NCBI GenBank assembly: GCA_045576175.1
Contig: JAZNFW010000116.1
Span: 1-60,360, forward strand
Direction: 5' to 3'
Length of the DNA stretch: 60,360 nt
From: RGIG8748 sp045576175
GTDB taxonomy: Bacteria > Bacillota > Clostridia > UMGS1810
The notes beneath the pieces are model-generated. The model did not search any database and had not been told where the DNA came from. It worked only from the letters and a program-made list of their open reading frames with translations. Of the stretch, positions 52,116 to 60,360 are shown piece after piece (the stretch's first letter is position 1; every line of letters begins with the position of its first letter). Both the position numbers and the translations under genes were made by a program.

Positions 52116-53508
52116 TGCAGGCATAGAAGCATTCAAAAAAGGACTTATCGGCAAAAAAATAGCAGTGCTTGGCATGGGTGTGAGCAATCTGCCCGCTCTT
52201 GACTTTTTGTCCCAATGCGGAAGTATTATCACTGCGTGTGATTTAAGAAAGGAGACCGATATCTCCAAAGAGGTAATGGACAAGATAAAATCCGTTTGTG
52301 ATAATTGGCACTTGGGAGAGGACTACCTTGATTATCTTAATGAGCAGGACATTATATTAAAATCTCCCGGAATAAATCCATGGAACCCAAAGATACAGGA
52401 AGCTATTAAAAACGGCGTGGAAATCACCAGCGAAATGGAGATATTTATGTCTATTTGCCCCTGCAAAATGATAGGTGTAACAGGAAGCGACGGTAAAACA
52501 ACAACCACCACCCTTATATACAAAATCCTCTTAGAAGAGGGTTATCGCTGTCACATAGGGGGAAATATAGGAACTCCTCTTCTAAACAAGGTAGAGAGTA
52601 TGCTCCCCGATGACATAGTAATACTTGAGCTTTCAAGCTTTCAGCTTATGAATATGAGGGTTAGCCCGCAAATAGCGGTAATAACCAACATTACACCAAA
52701 CCATCTGGACTATCACAAGGATATGTCTGAATATGTTGAAGCAAAAAAGCAGATTTTTGCTCATCAGGACTTCCAAGGCAAGCTTGTAATAAATGGCGAC
52801 AGTGCAATAACAGCATCCTTCAACGGCAAGCAAAACGGCAGTGTTGAGGTTTTCTCCAGAAAATACTCCGACAGCGATGCCACCGTGTGTGACGGATATT
52901 TGTGCATTGGCAAAAAGAAGGTAGTGCCCGTTTCGGAAATTAAGATTAAGGGCTGGCACAATGCCGAAAACTATCTTGCTGCTATGCTTGCCACAAGGGA
53001 ACTTGCAGACACTCAGTCTATGGCAAATGTTGCAAGAACCTTTGGCGGTGTTGAGCACCGTATGGAATTTGTAAGACACATAGACGGCGTAAACTTCTAC
53101 AACGATTCCATAGGCACCTCGCCCACAAGAACTATGGCAGGGCTTACTGCTCACGAGGGCGACATTGTTCTTATAGCAGGCGGAAAAGACAAAAATCTAG
53201 ATTACGATGAGCTTGGTGCACTAATAAGAGATAAGGTCAAGGTGCTTGTTCTTATAGGACCTACTGCAGATAAGATAGAAGAGTCTGTTAAAAAGGCATT
53301 TGGTGAAAGAGAGGTCACCATACCCATAGTTCGCCAGACAACATACGAAAATGCCGTCAAGGGAGCTTTTGCACTTGCAAGAGGAATTAGAAAAGACGCC
53401 GATGTTTCTGTAATTCTCTCTCCTGCAAGCACAAGCTTTGATATGTTTAAGAATTTTGAAGAAAGAGGAAAAGTTTACAAGGATTTTGTAAACTCACTTG
53501 TAAAGTAA
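52108..53508 (+). CDS. murD: UDP-N-acetylmuramoylalanine--D-glutamate ligase
   Basis: This 466-residue Mur ligase adds D-Glu to UDP-MurNAc-L-Ala in peptidoglycan synthesis. It has the ATP loop GVTGSDGKTTTTTLIYKIL, the central ITNITPNHLDYH and the C-terminal GGVEHRMEFV with FYNDSIGTSPTRT. The start is ATG 52108, after GGGAGGATGTAC; the longer frame adds 8 unrelated residues. It stands apart from other division or cell-wall genes and overlaps the TSUP gene, an unusual location for murD. Confidence 0.93.
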   Translation: MTNAGIEAFKKGLIGKKIAVLGMGVSNLPALDFLSQCGSIITACDLRKETDISKEVMDKIKSVCDNWHLGEDYLDYLNEQDIILKSPGINPWNPKIQEAIKNGVEITSEMEIFMSICPCKMIGVTGSDGKTTTTTLIYKILLEEGYRCHIGGNIGTPLLNKVESMLPDDIVILELSSFQLMNMRVSPQIAVITNITPNHLDYHKDMSEYVEAKKQIFAHQDFQGKLVINGDSAITASFNGKQNGSVEVFSRKYSDSDATVCDGYLCIGKKKVVPVSEIKIKGWHNAENYLAAMLATRELADTQSMANVARTFGGVEHRMEFVRHIDGVNFYNDSIGTSPTRTMAGLTAHEGDIVLIAGGKDKNLDYDELGALIRDKVKVLVLIGPTADKIEESVKKAFGEREVTIPIVRQTTYENAVKGAFALARGIRKDADVSVILSPASTSFDMFKNFEERGKVYKDFVNSLVK

Positions 53509-53509
53509 T

Positions 53510-54556
53510 ATGAACATAACGGATACTATAAAAAAACTATCTTCGCTACACGCGGTTTCGGGATATGAATTTAGGATATCCCAGGACATAGCGGATATGT
53601 TTTGTCCGTATTGCGACAGCGTAAGAACAGATGCACTTGGCAGTGTTGTGGGCACAAAAAAGTCTAAAAATCCCAACGCCAAGTCAATAATGATAGAAGC
53701 ACATATGGACGAAATAGGAATGATGGTTACCGATATCGATGAAAAGGGATTTTTGTATTTTACAAACATCGGCGGTATAGACACTCGTATTCTTCCGGGC
53801 AAAGAGGTGCTAGTTCACGGCAGGGAGGAGCTTGTTGGCATCATAGGAGCAAAACCGCCCCATGTGACAAGTAGCGAAGAGAGAAAAAAAGCAATTAGTG
53901 CAGATGATCTCTACATAGATGTTCTCTGCGACAAAAAAAGAGTAAATGAACTTGTATCCGTGGGCGACACAGTAACATTTTTTGACAGTTTTGAAAGCCT
54001 TTCGGACAAATTTATAAGTGCCAAGTCTCAGGATGACCGCACAAGTGTTGCGGTACTTTTGCTTGTAATGCAAAAACTAAAGGATGTAGAGCTTCCGTTT
54101 GATGTTCACTTTTGTGCCTGCGTTCAGGAAGAGGTAGGCAGAAGAGGTGCCGGAGCTCTTGCTACGGCAATAGACCCCGTGTTTGCTGTTGCGGTAGATG
54201 TGTGCCACGCCAAAACTCCCGATTCGTCAGGCTCGGTATTTACCTCAGGATGCGGCACGGTTATAAGCAAGGGTCCAAACATTCATCCCATTCTTTGCAA
54301 ATGTGCAATAGATGTTATGGAGCAAAACGAAATAAAGTATGAGATAGATGTAGACGGCGGGGACACAGGTACAGATGCATGGGCAATCCAGACCGCCAAA
54401 GAGGGAATACCCACCATTTTATTTTCAATACCATTAAAATATATGCACACTATGGTGGAAACCTCTCATATCGATGATGTTATGGCAACGGCTGACGCCA
54501 TAGCCTGTCTTATTAAAAATACTGAGGATGCGGAGGACATAGTATGCTGGGAATAG
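53510..54556 (+). CDS. M42-family aminopeptidase
   Basis: This 348-residue co-catalytic Zn/Co peptidase has the full M42 set: EAHMDEIGMM (His/Asp), a QDDR segment in the middle, the catalytic VQEEVGRRGA, AVDVCHAK (Asp ligand) and HTMVETSH near the end (His ligand). It probably trims peptides in the cytosol as a large multimer. It begins one base after murD and overlaps the next M42 gene by 13 bases. Confidence 0.9.
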   Translation: MNITDTIKKLSSLHAVSGYEFRISQDIADMFCPYCDSVRTDALGSVVGTKKSKNPNAKSIMIEAHMDEIGMMVTDIDEKGFLYFTNIGGIDTRILPGKEVLVHGREELVGIIGAKPPHVTSSEERKKAISADDLYIDVLCDKKRVNELVSVGDTVTFFDSFESLSDKFISAKSQDDRTSVAVLLLVMQKLKDVELPFDVHFCACVQEEVGRRGAGALATAIDPVFAVAVDVCHAKTPDSSGSVFTSGCGTVISKGPNIHPILCKCAIDVMEQNEIKYEIDVDGGDTGTDAWAIQTAKEGIPTILFSIPLKYMHTMVETSHIDDVMATADAIACLIKNTEDAEDIVCWE

Positions 54557-55560
54557 AAAAACTCACAAGTATAAATGCCGTGTCTGGAAATGAGCACAAA
54601 CTAAGAAAGTTCATACAGGAGAAAATCACACCGTATGCAGACTCTGTAACCGTAGATACAATGGGAAACCTTATTGCCTTTAAAAAGGGTACAGAAAATG
54701 GCGGAAAAAGAGTGGTATTAAGTGCCCATATGGACGAGGTTGGCTTTATTGTATCCGATATCACCGACGATGGCTATGTAAAGTTTAAGTCAGTCGGCGG
54801 CATAGACGATAGAATAAAACTTTGCCAGAGAGTCGTAATAGGGGATAATAGTGTAAAAGGTGTTATAGGTGTAAAAGCTGTTCATCTGCAAAGCCCCGAC
54901 GAGAGAAAGAGCGTTATAAAAGAAAAGGATATGTATATAGACATTGGTGCCAAAGACGGCGAAGAAGCAAAGTCTATGGTCAAGCTCGGAGATTATATTG
55001 CCTTCCAATCTGTCTACAGAGAAAACAGTGGTATCATAAAAGCAAAGGCACTCGATGACAGGGTAGGATGTGCACTCCTTTGCGAGCTTATAAAGAAAAC
55101 CTACCAAAACGATATGTATTATTGCTTCTGCGTTCAGGAGGAGGTCGGACTGCGTGGAGCTACTATTGTTTCAAGAAGGCTTAAGGCAGATGTTGCAATA
55201 GTTCTGGAAAGCACCACTGCGTCGGACACACCGGGAACAAATGAGCATATGTATTCATCTGTTACAGGGGGCGGACCTGTTATTTCCGTAATGGACAAGG
55301 GCTCGTATTCCGACAAGGAGTTAAATAAGTTTATAATGGATGTTGCCAAAGATAATAACATTAAATTTCAGCTAAAGAAATCCAGCTTTGGCGGCAACGA
55401 TGCAAGAGCATATCAGATAAGCTCTCTACCGTGCAGAACTGCGGTAATATCCCTGCCGTGCAGATACATTCATTCACCTGTAAGCTGTGCTTTGGCAGAT
55501 GATGTACAGCTTATGCTTAAGCTCTCCGATTGTGTTTGTGAAAAGCTCCATAATTTTTAA
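54544..55560 (+). CDS. M42-family aminopeptidase, tandem paralogue
   Basis: This 338-residue paralogue has the same motifs (SAHMDEVGFI, KALDDRVGC, VQEEVGLRGA, RYIHSPVS). A difference is VLESTT where the neighbour has AVDVCH, so the acidic ligand there is Glu rather than Asp, a change seen in M42 subgroups of different specificity. GGAGG precedes ATG 54544, inside the upstream gene's end. Two overlapping copies may form mixed complexes. Confidence 0.9.
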   Translation: MLGIEKLTSINAVSGNEHKLRKFIQEKITPYADSVTVDTMGNLIAFKKGTENGGKRVVLSAHMDEVGFIVSDITDDGYVKFKSVGGIDDRIKLCQRVVIGDNSVKGVIGVKAVHLQSPDERKSVIKEKDMYIDIGAKDGEEAKSMVKLGDYIAFQSVYRENSGIIKAKALDDRVGCALLCELIKKTYQNDMYYCFCVQEEVGLRGATIVSRRLKADVAIVLESTTASDTPGTNEHMYSSVTGGGPVISVMDKGSYSDKELNKFIMDVAKDNNIKFQLKKSSFGGNDARAYQISSLPCRTAVISLPCRYIHSPVSCALADDVQLMLKLSDCVCEKLHNF

Positions 55561-55638
55561 CTGCATTATGTATATTGTACAGTAAACAAAAGCATTTTTA
55601 TGAAAAATGCCAAATGTGAAAAACTCTTTTTTTGTTTG

Positions 55639-55667
55639 TTGACTTAATTGGATTTTTGTATTAAAAT
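55639..55667 (+). promoter_or_regulatory. Promoter of fucI
   Basis: TTGACT (55639-55644), a 17-bp spacer and TAAAAT (55662-55667), about 47 bases before the ATG at 55715. No operator-like repeat is evident nearby. Confidence 0.65.
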
Positions 55668-55714
55668 ATTAGGTAGAAAGTTTTGAATTTTAATGTAAAC
55701 GGAGGTATGAAAAA

Positions 55715-57484
55715 ATGTTTCCAAAAATTGGTATAAGACCTACCATAGACGGTAGAAGAGGTCCTTTAAAGGTTAGAGAATCCTTAGAAGACCAGACAAT
55801 GAATATGGCGAAAGCCGCTAAGAAGCTCTTCGAAGAGAATCTTAAGTATTCAAATGGTCAGCCCGTAGAGGTTGTAATTGCAGACACAACTATAGGCCGT
55901 GTTGCAGAAGCTGCAGCTTGTGCAGAAAAGTTCAAGAGAGAGGGTGTAGAAATCACTCTCACAGTTACTCCCTGCTGGTGCTACGGCTCCGAAACAATGG
56001 ATATGGAAAGAAACACCATTAAGGCTGTTTGGGGCTTCAATGGTACAGAAAGACCTGGTGCGGTTTATCTTGCAGCAGTTCTTGCAGGTCACGCACAGAA
56101 GGGACTTCCCGCTTTTGGTATCTATGGTCACGATGTTCAGGATGCTACAGACACATCCATCCCCGCAGATGTTGAAGAAAAGCTCTTAAGATTTGGCCGT
56201 GCGGCTGTTGCGGCAGCTTCCATGAGAGGTAAGTCCTATCTCCAGATAGGTTCCATCTGTATGGGTATTGCAGGCTCTATCATAGACACAGCATTTATCG
56301 AAGATTACTTTGGTATGCGTGTTGAGTCTGTAGACGAGGTAGAAGTTATCAGAAGAATGTCAGAGGGTATCTATGACGAAGCTGAATACCAGAAAGCACT
56401 TAAGTGGGCAAAAGAAAAGTGCAAGATGGGCTTCGACAAGAACCCTGTAGATATGCAGAAATCCGATGAGGAAAAAGAAAAGCAGTTCGAATTCGTTGTT
56501 AAGATGGCTTGCATCATAAAAGACCTTATGAACGGCAACCCCAACCTCCCCGAAGGCTGCGAGGAAGAAATGGTTGGTCACAACGCAATCGCAGCAGGCT
56601 TCCAGGGTCAGAGACAGTGGACAGACTTCTATCCCAACTGCGACTTCCCCGAGGCTATGCTTAATACCACATTCGACTGGAACGGTGCAAGAGAGCCAAT
56701 GATTCTTGCAACCGAAAATGATGTACTTAACGCATTTGGTATGCTCTTTGGTAAGCTCCTTACAAACAGAGCACAGATGTTTGCAGATGTTAGAACATAC
56801 TGGAGCGGCGACGCTGTTAAGAAAGCTACAGGCTACGAAATAGAAGGTAAGGCAAAAGAAGCAGACGGCTTTATTCACCTTATCAACTCCGGTGCTTGCT
56901 GTCTTGATGCAAACGGTGCTGCAAAGGATGAAAACGGCAACGGCGTTATGAAGCCCTGGTACGAAGTAACAGAGGCAGACCAGGATGCTATTATGGAAAA
57001 CACAACCTGGAACATGGCAGACCTTGGCTACTTTAGAGGTGGCGGCTTCTCTTCCAGATTCTTAACAAAAGCACAGATGCCTGCTACAATGATAAGATTA
57101 AATCTTGTAAAAGGCTTAGGTCCTGTACTCCAGATTGCAGAAGGTTGGACAATAGACCTTCCCGACGAAGTTTCCGATAAGCTCTGGGCTCGTACAGACT
57201 ACACATGGCCTTGCACATGGTTTGCTCCCAGATGCACAGGCGAAGGTGCTTTCAAGACAGCATACGATGTAATGAACAACTGGGGTGCTAACCACGGTGC
57301 TATAAGCTATGGCCACATCGGTGCAGACCTTATTACACTTTGCTCAATCCTTAGAATCCCTGTATGTATGCATAATGTTCCCGAAGACAAAATCTTTAGA
57401 CCCAGTGCATGGAATGCATTCGGTATGGATAAGGAAAGCGCAGATTACAGAGCTTGCCAGACATACGGACCTCTCTTTAGATAA
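55715..57484 (+). CDS. fucI: L-fucose isomerase
   Basis: This 589-residue enzyme, essentially the same length as E. coli FucI, converts L-fucose to L-fuculose (and D-arabinose to D-ribulose). Landmarks are KIGIRPTIDGRRGPLKVRES at the start, TVTPCWCYG, GSICMGIAGSIID, NAIAAGFQGQRQW, LATENDVLNAFGML with Glu/Asp metal ligands, and the C-terminal HGAISYGHIGADLITL. It is a single-gene unit with its own promoter and terminator; no fucose kinase or aldolase is adjacent, but a FucU mutarotase lies upstream at 42116. Confidence 0.94.
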   Translation: MFPKIGIRPTIDGRRGPLKVRESLEDQTMNMAKAAKKLFEENLKYSNGQPVEVVIADTTIGRVAEAAACAEKFKREGVEITLTVTPCWCYGSETMDMERNTIKAVWGFNGTERPGAVYLAAVLAGHAQKGLPAFGIYGHDVQDATDTSIPADVEEKLLRFGRAAVAAASMRGKSYLQIGSICMGIAGSIIDTAFIEDYFGMRVESVDEVEVIRRMSEGIYDEAEYQKALKWAKEKCKMGFDKNPVDMQKSDEEKEKQFEFVVKMACIIKDLMNGNPNLPEGCEEEMVGHNAIAAGFQGQRQWTDFYPNCDFPEAMLNTTFDWNGAREPMILATENDVLNAFGMLFGKLLTNRAQMFADVRTYWSGDAVKKATGYEIEGKAKEADGFIHLINSGACCLDANGAAKDENGNGVMKPWYEVTEADQDAIMENTTWNMADLGYFRGGGFSSRFLTKAQMPATMIRLNLVKGLGPVLQIAEGWTIDLPDEVSDKLWARTDYTWPCTWFAPRCTGEGAFKTAYDVMNNWGANHGAISYGHIGADLITLCSILRIPVCMHNVPEDKIFRPSAWNAFGMDKESADYRACQTYGPLFR

Positions 57485-57496
57485 TTCTGTAAATAC

Positions 57497-57533
57497 AAAA
57501 ACAGCTTTTGCGAAATGCAAAAGCTGTTTTTTT
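57497..57533. terminator. Terminator between fucI and the MATE gene
   Basis: A 15-bp stem, arm 57497-57511 (AAAAACAGCTTTTGC) with 57517-57531, and a GAAAT loop, followed by T-rich sequence. A-runs and T-runs on both sides make it bidirectional. Confidence 0.92.
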
Positions 57534-57548
57534 GTGCGGTAAACCAAT

Positions 57549-58877
57549 TTAATAGTTGTACTTTTTGCGTTTTATTATCATAAATATAACAGACATTACA
57601 ACAGACATAAATTCTGCCACGATTATCGAGAGCCATATTCCGTTTATGCCGAATATAATAGGGAGGATAATTACTGCTGCCACCTGGAATATCATTGTGC
57701 GGACAAAAGATATTAAAGCAGAGGTCAAGCCGTCGTTTAACGCTGTAAAAAATCCCGATGCAAAAATTGCAAATCCTGTGAAAACGAAAGACAGTATAAA
57801 TATTCTAAATGCTGTGCAGGTCAGCTCCATAAGAGTATTGTCGTATCCCACAAACATCATAGCAAGAGGTTTTGCAATCACCTCACCCAGAATAGTTATA
57901 GATAATGAGGAGGCTCCTATTATAACAATGCTTTTTTTAAGAATTCCCTTAAGCTCTTTGTGGTTTCCCGCGCCGTCATGATAGCTTATAACCGGAGAGG
58001 TTCCCATACTGTAGCCTATAAATATTGCGGCAAAGAAAAGGCTCACATACATGAGAACACCGTAAGCTGCAACTCCGTTTTCTCCTGCATATTTGAGAAG
58101 CTGAATGTTGTAGAGAATACTTACAAGTGACATAGAGATATTGTTCATAAACTCCGAGGAACCGTTTGTGGCCGCCTTAAAAAGAGCTTTGGGGTCTATA
58201 TAAGCCTGCCCAAGTTTAAGAAGACTTGAGTTTTTTCGGGAAAAATATATAATTGGGAGGAAACCTCCTACAAACTGGCTCATCGCAGTTGCAATAGAAG
58301 CTCCGGCAATACCCAGAGGAAACACCGCAACAAGCAGGGCGTCCAAAATGATGTTCGTAACACCCGACATAACAGTTACCCACAGACCGAGCTGGGGTTT
58401 TTCTGCCGCTACAAAAAAGCTCTGGAACAAAAGCTGTAGCACAAAAAAGGGCAAGGAAAAAAGCTGTATCTTTCCGTATAATATGCAAGGCTCAAGTGTT
58501 TCGCCTTCTGCTCCCAAGAGTTGAGATAGGGGGCGGATAAATATTAATCCCAAAATGGCAAGCACAATACCCAGTGCAAAGGATACATACACAAAGAGCG
58601 AAAAATGGCTGTTCGCCTCTTTTGGCTTTCCCTCACCGAATTCCTTTGCCACTACTGCACTTCCGCCTGTTCCGAACATAAAGCCGACAGATGCTATAAT
58701 CATAAGCAGGGGGTAGATGAGATTTATTGCGGCAAATGGAATTTTGCCGGCAAAATTGGACACAAAAAAACCATCCACCACTCCGTATATGGATGTGAAT
58801 ATCATCATCGCAATAGAGGGCAGAGTAAAACGAAAAAGCTTTTTGTATGTAAAATGATCTGAAAGTTGGATATCCAT
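57549..58877 (-). CDS. MATE-family efflux transporter
   Basis: This 442-residue membrane protein has about twelve helices in two halves. The first helix region FRFTLPSIAMMIFTSIYGVVD and the FGTGGSAVVAKEFGEGKP loop identify it as a MATE exporter of the MepA/DinF-like group, driven by Na+ or H+. It could export toxic organics or metabolites. GGAGCAAAAA precedes the ATG. Confidence 0.92.
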   Translation of the reverse strand: MDIQLSDHFTYKKLFRFTLPSIAMMIFTSIYGVVDGFFVSNFAGKIPFAAINLIYPLLMIIASVGFMFGTGGSAVVAKEFGEGKPKEANSHFSLFVYVSFALGIVLAILGLIFIRPLSQLLGAEGETLEPCILYGKIQLFSLPFFVLQLLFQSFFVAAEKPQLGLWVTVMSGVTNIILDALLVAVFPLGIAGASIATAMSQFVGGFLPIIYFSRKNSSLLKLGQAYIDPKALFKAATNGSSEFMNNISMSLVSILYNIQLLKYAGENGVAAYGVLMYVSLFFAAIFIGYSMGTSPVISYHDGAGNHKELKGILKKSIVIIGASSLSITILGEVIAKPLAMMFVGYDNTLMELTCTAFRIFILSFVFTGFAIFASGFFTALNDGLTSALISFVRTMIFQVAAVIILPIIFGINGIWLSIIVAEFMSVVMSVIFMIIKRKKYNY

Positions 58878-58904
58878 TTTTTGCTCCTTTTTGGTTTTGT
58901 TGGT

Positions 58905-58933
58905 ATTCTAACACACATAGCATTATATTGCAA
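58905..58933 (-). promoter_or_regulatory. Promoter of the MATE gene
   Basis: On the minus strand TTGCAA (58928-58933), 17 bp and TAGAAT (58905-58910), 27 bases before the ATG. The -35 lies in a TATTGCAATA palindrome, a possible repressor site. Confidence 0.6.
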
Positions 58934-59091
58934 TATAACGGAAAAATTTTTGGTGTGCAGTTGTACACAAAACCCACCATACCAAGAACACACTCTTGCC
59001 GCAAATTACAGCAAATTTTATTGCACATTTGAAGAAATGCACAAAAACTTTCGTAAAAGAGAAAAACAAAAGAGTTTTACAATAATTTTTC

Positions 59092-59120
59092 TTGATTTCT
59101 AAGAAAACAAGTGGTATTAT
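59092..59120 (+). promoter_or_regulatory. Promoter of the aminotransferase gene
   Basis: TTGATT (59092-59097), 17 bp and TATTAT (59115-59120), 26 bases before the ATG at 59147. Confidence 0.6.
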
Positions 59121-59146
59121 AGACACAGTATTTCGGAGGTGGCAAT

Positions 59147-60360
59147 ATGCGAAATTTTAATAAATCAAAAAAGCTCGACAGTGTTCTTTATGATGTGCGT
59201 GGACCCGTTGTTGAAGCGGCATCGCTTATGGAGGAAGAGGGCGCACAGATTCTTAAGCTGAATATCGGAAACCCTGCACCTTTTGGATTCAAAGCTCCGG
59301 ATGAAGTTATATATGATATGAGAAAGCAGCTTGTTGATTGTGAGGGGTATTCGGATTCCAAGGGTCTGTTTTCTGCCAGAAAAGCAATTATGCAGTACGC
59401 ACAGCTTAGGAATTTTCCAAACACATCAATAGAAGACATATACCTGGGCAACGGCGTGAGCGAGCTTATAAATTTAAGTATGTCTGCACTTTTAAATGAC
59501 GGTGACGAGGTACTGGTACCCATGCCCGATTATCCGCTCTGGACAGCGTGCGTTACCCTTGCGGGGGGTAAGGCTGTTCATTATGTGTGCGATGAAGAGT
59601 CGGACTGGTATCCTGACATTGATGACATAGTAGCCAAAATTACTCCCAAGACAAAAGCAATAGTAATTATAAATCCCAACAATCCCACAGGGGCATTGTA
59701 TGAGAAGGATTTGCTTGTGAAAATTGCAGACATAGCGAGAGAGCACCAGCTTATAATCTTTTCGGACGAAATTTACGACCGACTTGTTATGGACGGTGAA
59801 GAGCATATTTCCATAGCTTCTCTGGCACCGGATCTGTTTTGCGTAACATTTAGCGGTTTGTCCAAGTCTCATATGATTGCAGGCTTCAGAGTAGGGTGGA
59901 TGATACTTAGCGGAAACAAAAAAATTGCAAAAGGTTATATGCAGGGGCTTAATATGCTTGCAAATATGCGTCTGTGCTCCAATGTTCCGGCACAGTCCAT
60001 AGTGCAGACGGCACTTGGAGGTCACCAGAGTGTCAAGGACTATGTTGTTCCCGGCGGAAGACTCTACGAACAGAGAGAGTACATATACAGAGCACTCAAC
60101 GACATCCCCGGAATATCAGCTGTAAAGCCCAAAGCGGCGTTTTATATATTCCCAAAAATAGATGTAAAGAAATTCAATATTACAAACGACGAAAAGTTCG
60201 CTATGGATTTACTTAGGGAAAAGAAAATTCTTCTTATAAACGGCAGAGGCTTCAACTGGAAAGACCCCGACCATTTCAGAGTGGTATATCTTCCCAGAGT
60301 GGAAATACTTGAGGATGCAGTTGGGAAATTAGCAGATTTCCTAAGTACCTACAAGCAAAA
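59147..60360 (+). CDS. Alanine-type pyridoxal-phosphate aminotransferase, cut by the window edge
   Basis: 404 codons are visible and no stop occurs before the window ends, so the last few residues are missing. It is a class I aminotransferase of the AlaT/Aat group: NIGNPAPFGF near the N-terminus, NPNNPTGA, SDEIYDRLVMDG, the PLP-binding K240 in SGLSKSHMIAGFRVGW, and FRVVYLPRVE near the end. It most likely moves amino groups between alanine and 2-oxoglutarate. CGGAGGTGGCAAT precedes ATG 59147. The visible length is close to the full family length of about 405 residues. Confidence 0.92.
   Translation, partial: MRNFNKSKKLDSVLYDVRGPVVEAASLMEEEGAQILKLNIGNPAPFGFKAPDEVIYDMRKQLVDCEGYSDSKGLFSARKAIMQYAQLRNFPNTSIEDIYLGNGVSELINLSMSALLNDGDEVLVPMPDYPLWTACVTLAGGKAVHYVCDEESDWYPDIDDIVAKITPKTKAIVIINPNNPTGALYEKDLLVKIADIAREHQLIIFSDEIYDRLVMDGEEHISIASLAPDLFCVTFSGLSKSHMIAGFRVGWMILSGNKKIAKGYMQGLNMLANMRLCSNVPAQSIVQTALGGHQSVKDYVVPGGRLYEQREYIYRALNDIPGISAVKPKAAFYIFPKIDVKKFNITNDEKFAMDLLREKKILLINGRGFNWKDPDHFRVVYLPRVEILEDAVGKLADFLSTYKQ

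Overview
The window looks like a chromosomal segment of an anaerobic, gut- or rumen-type Clostridium-class Firmicute. The evidence is the gene content: a six-subunit Rnf ion-pumping complex, the NADPH-linked Nfn pair, S-layer-homology (SLH) surface proteins, copper-amine-oxidase-N-like modules, YesM/YesN-type two-component control of a sugar ABC transporter, the YetF/DUF4363 pair, two M42 peptidases and a 6S-like RNA. Promoters are near-consensus sigma-A type with 17-bp spacers, and ribosome-binding sites are strong (GGAGG-like). An order such as Monoglobales, whose members carry large SLH glycan-degrading proteins, is possible, but I cannot assign a taxon from sequence reading alone.

Positions 1-31300 look like an accessory glycan-use locus, mostly on the + strand. 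It opens with two and a half very large secreted right-handed beta-helix proteins, the first cut by the window edge. Two SLH surface proteins follow, then a decayed GH3 gene and two intact cytoplasmic GH3 glycosidases, two ceramidase-fold hydrolases that lack the usual catalytic Ser, and a TIM-barrel sugar isomerase/epimerase. A minus-strand sensor kinase and AraC-type response regulator then face a plus-strand ABC importer (two permeases and a lipoprotein binding protein, with no ATPase) and an 858-residue secreted multi-sandwich protein. The divergent control region carries a 12-bp perfect-arm palindrome and a 21-bp-spaced direct repeat abutting the ABC promoter. The likely logic is that surface proteins process a glycan, the importer brings in oligosaccharides, and cytoplasmic GH3 and related enzymes finish the job.

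Positions 31300-37200 hold a PIG-L deacetylase, a serine beta-lactamase-family hydrolase, a DUF559 nuclease gene embedded in a family of two-hairpin repeats, a DUF4432 mutarotase-like protein and two metallophosphatase paralogues, the second missing most of its metal ligands. The DUF559/repeat unit is the best candidate here for an under-described mobile or selfish system: the upstream repeat supplies the nuclease's ribosome-binding site, and an inverted diverged copy keeps the same two-hairpin fold and GTGTA loop with different stem sequences.

Positions 37200-49300 form a redox and energy block. gdhA diverges from nfnAB-pfkB-fucU, and on the minus strand a small conserved gene, pncB and rnfCDGEAB appear to form one operon, linking NAD synthesis to the NAD:ferredoxin pump. 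Positions 49300-60360 are housekeeping-like: DUF421, DUF4363, ruvX, DUF1292, a probable 6S RNA, a TSUP transporter encoded as two half-size genes, murD, two M42 aminopeptidases, fucI, a MATE exporter, and an alanine-type aminotransferase cut by the right edge. Tandem duplication recurs across the window: beta-helix, GH3, ceramidase-like, metallophosphatase, TSUP and M42 genes all occur as neighbouring copies. I see no CRISPR array, tRNA, rRNA or transposase.
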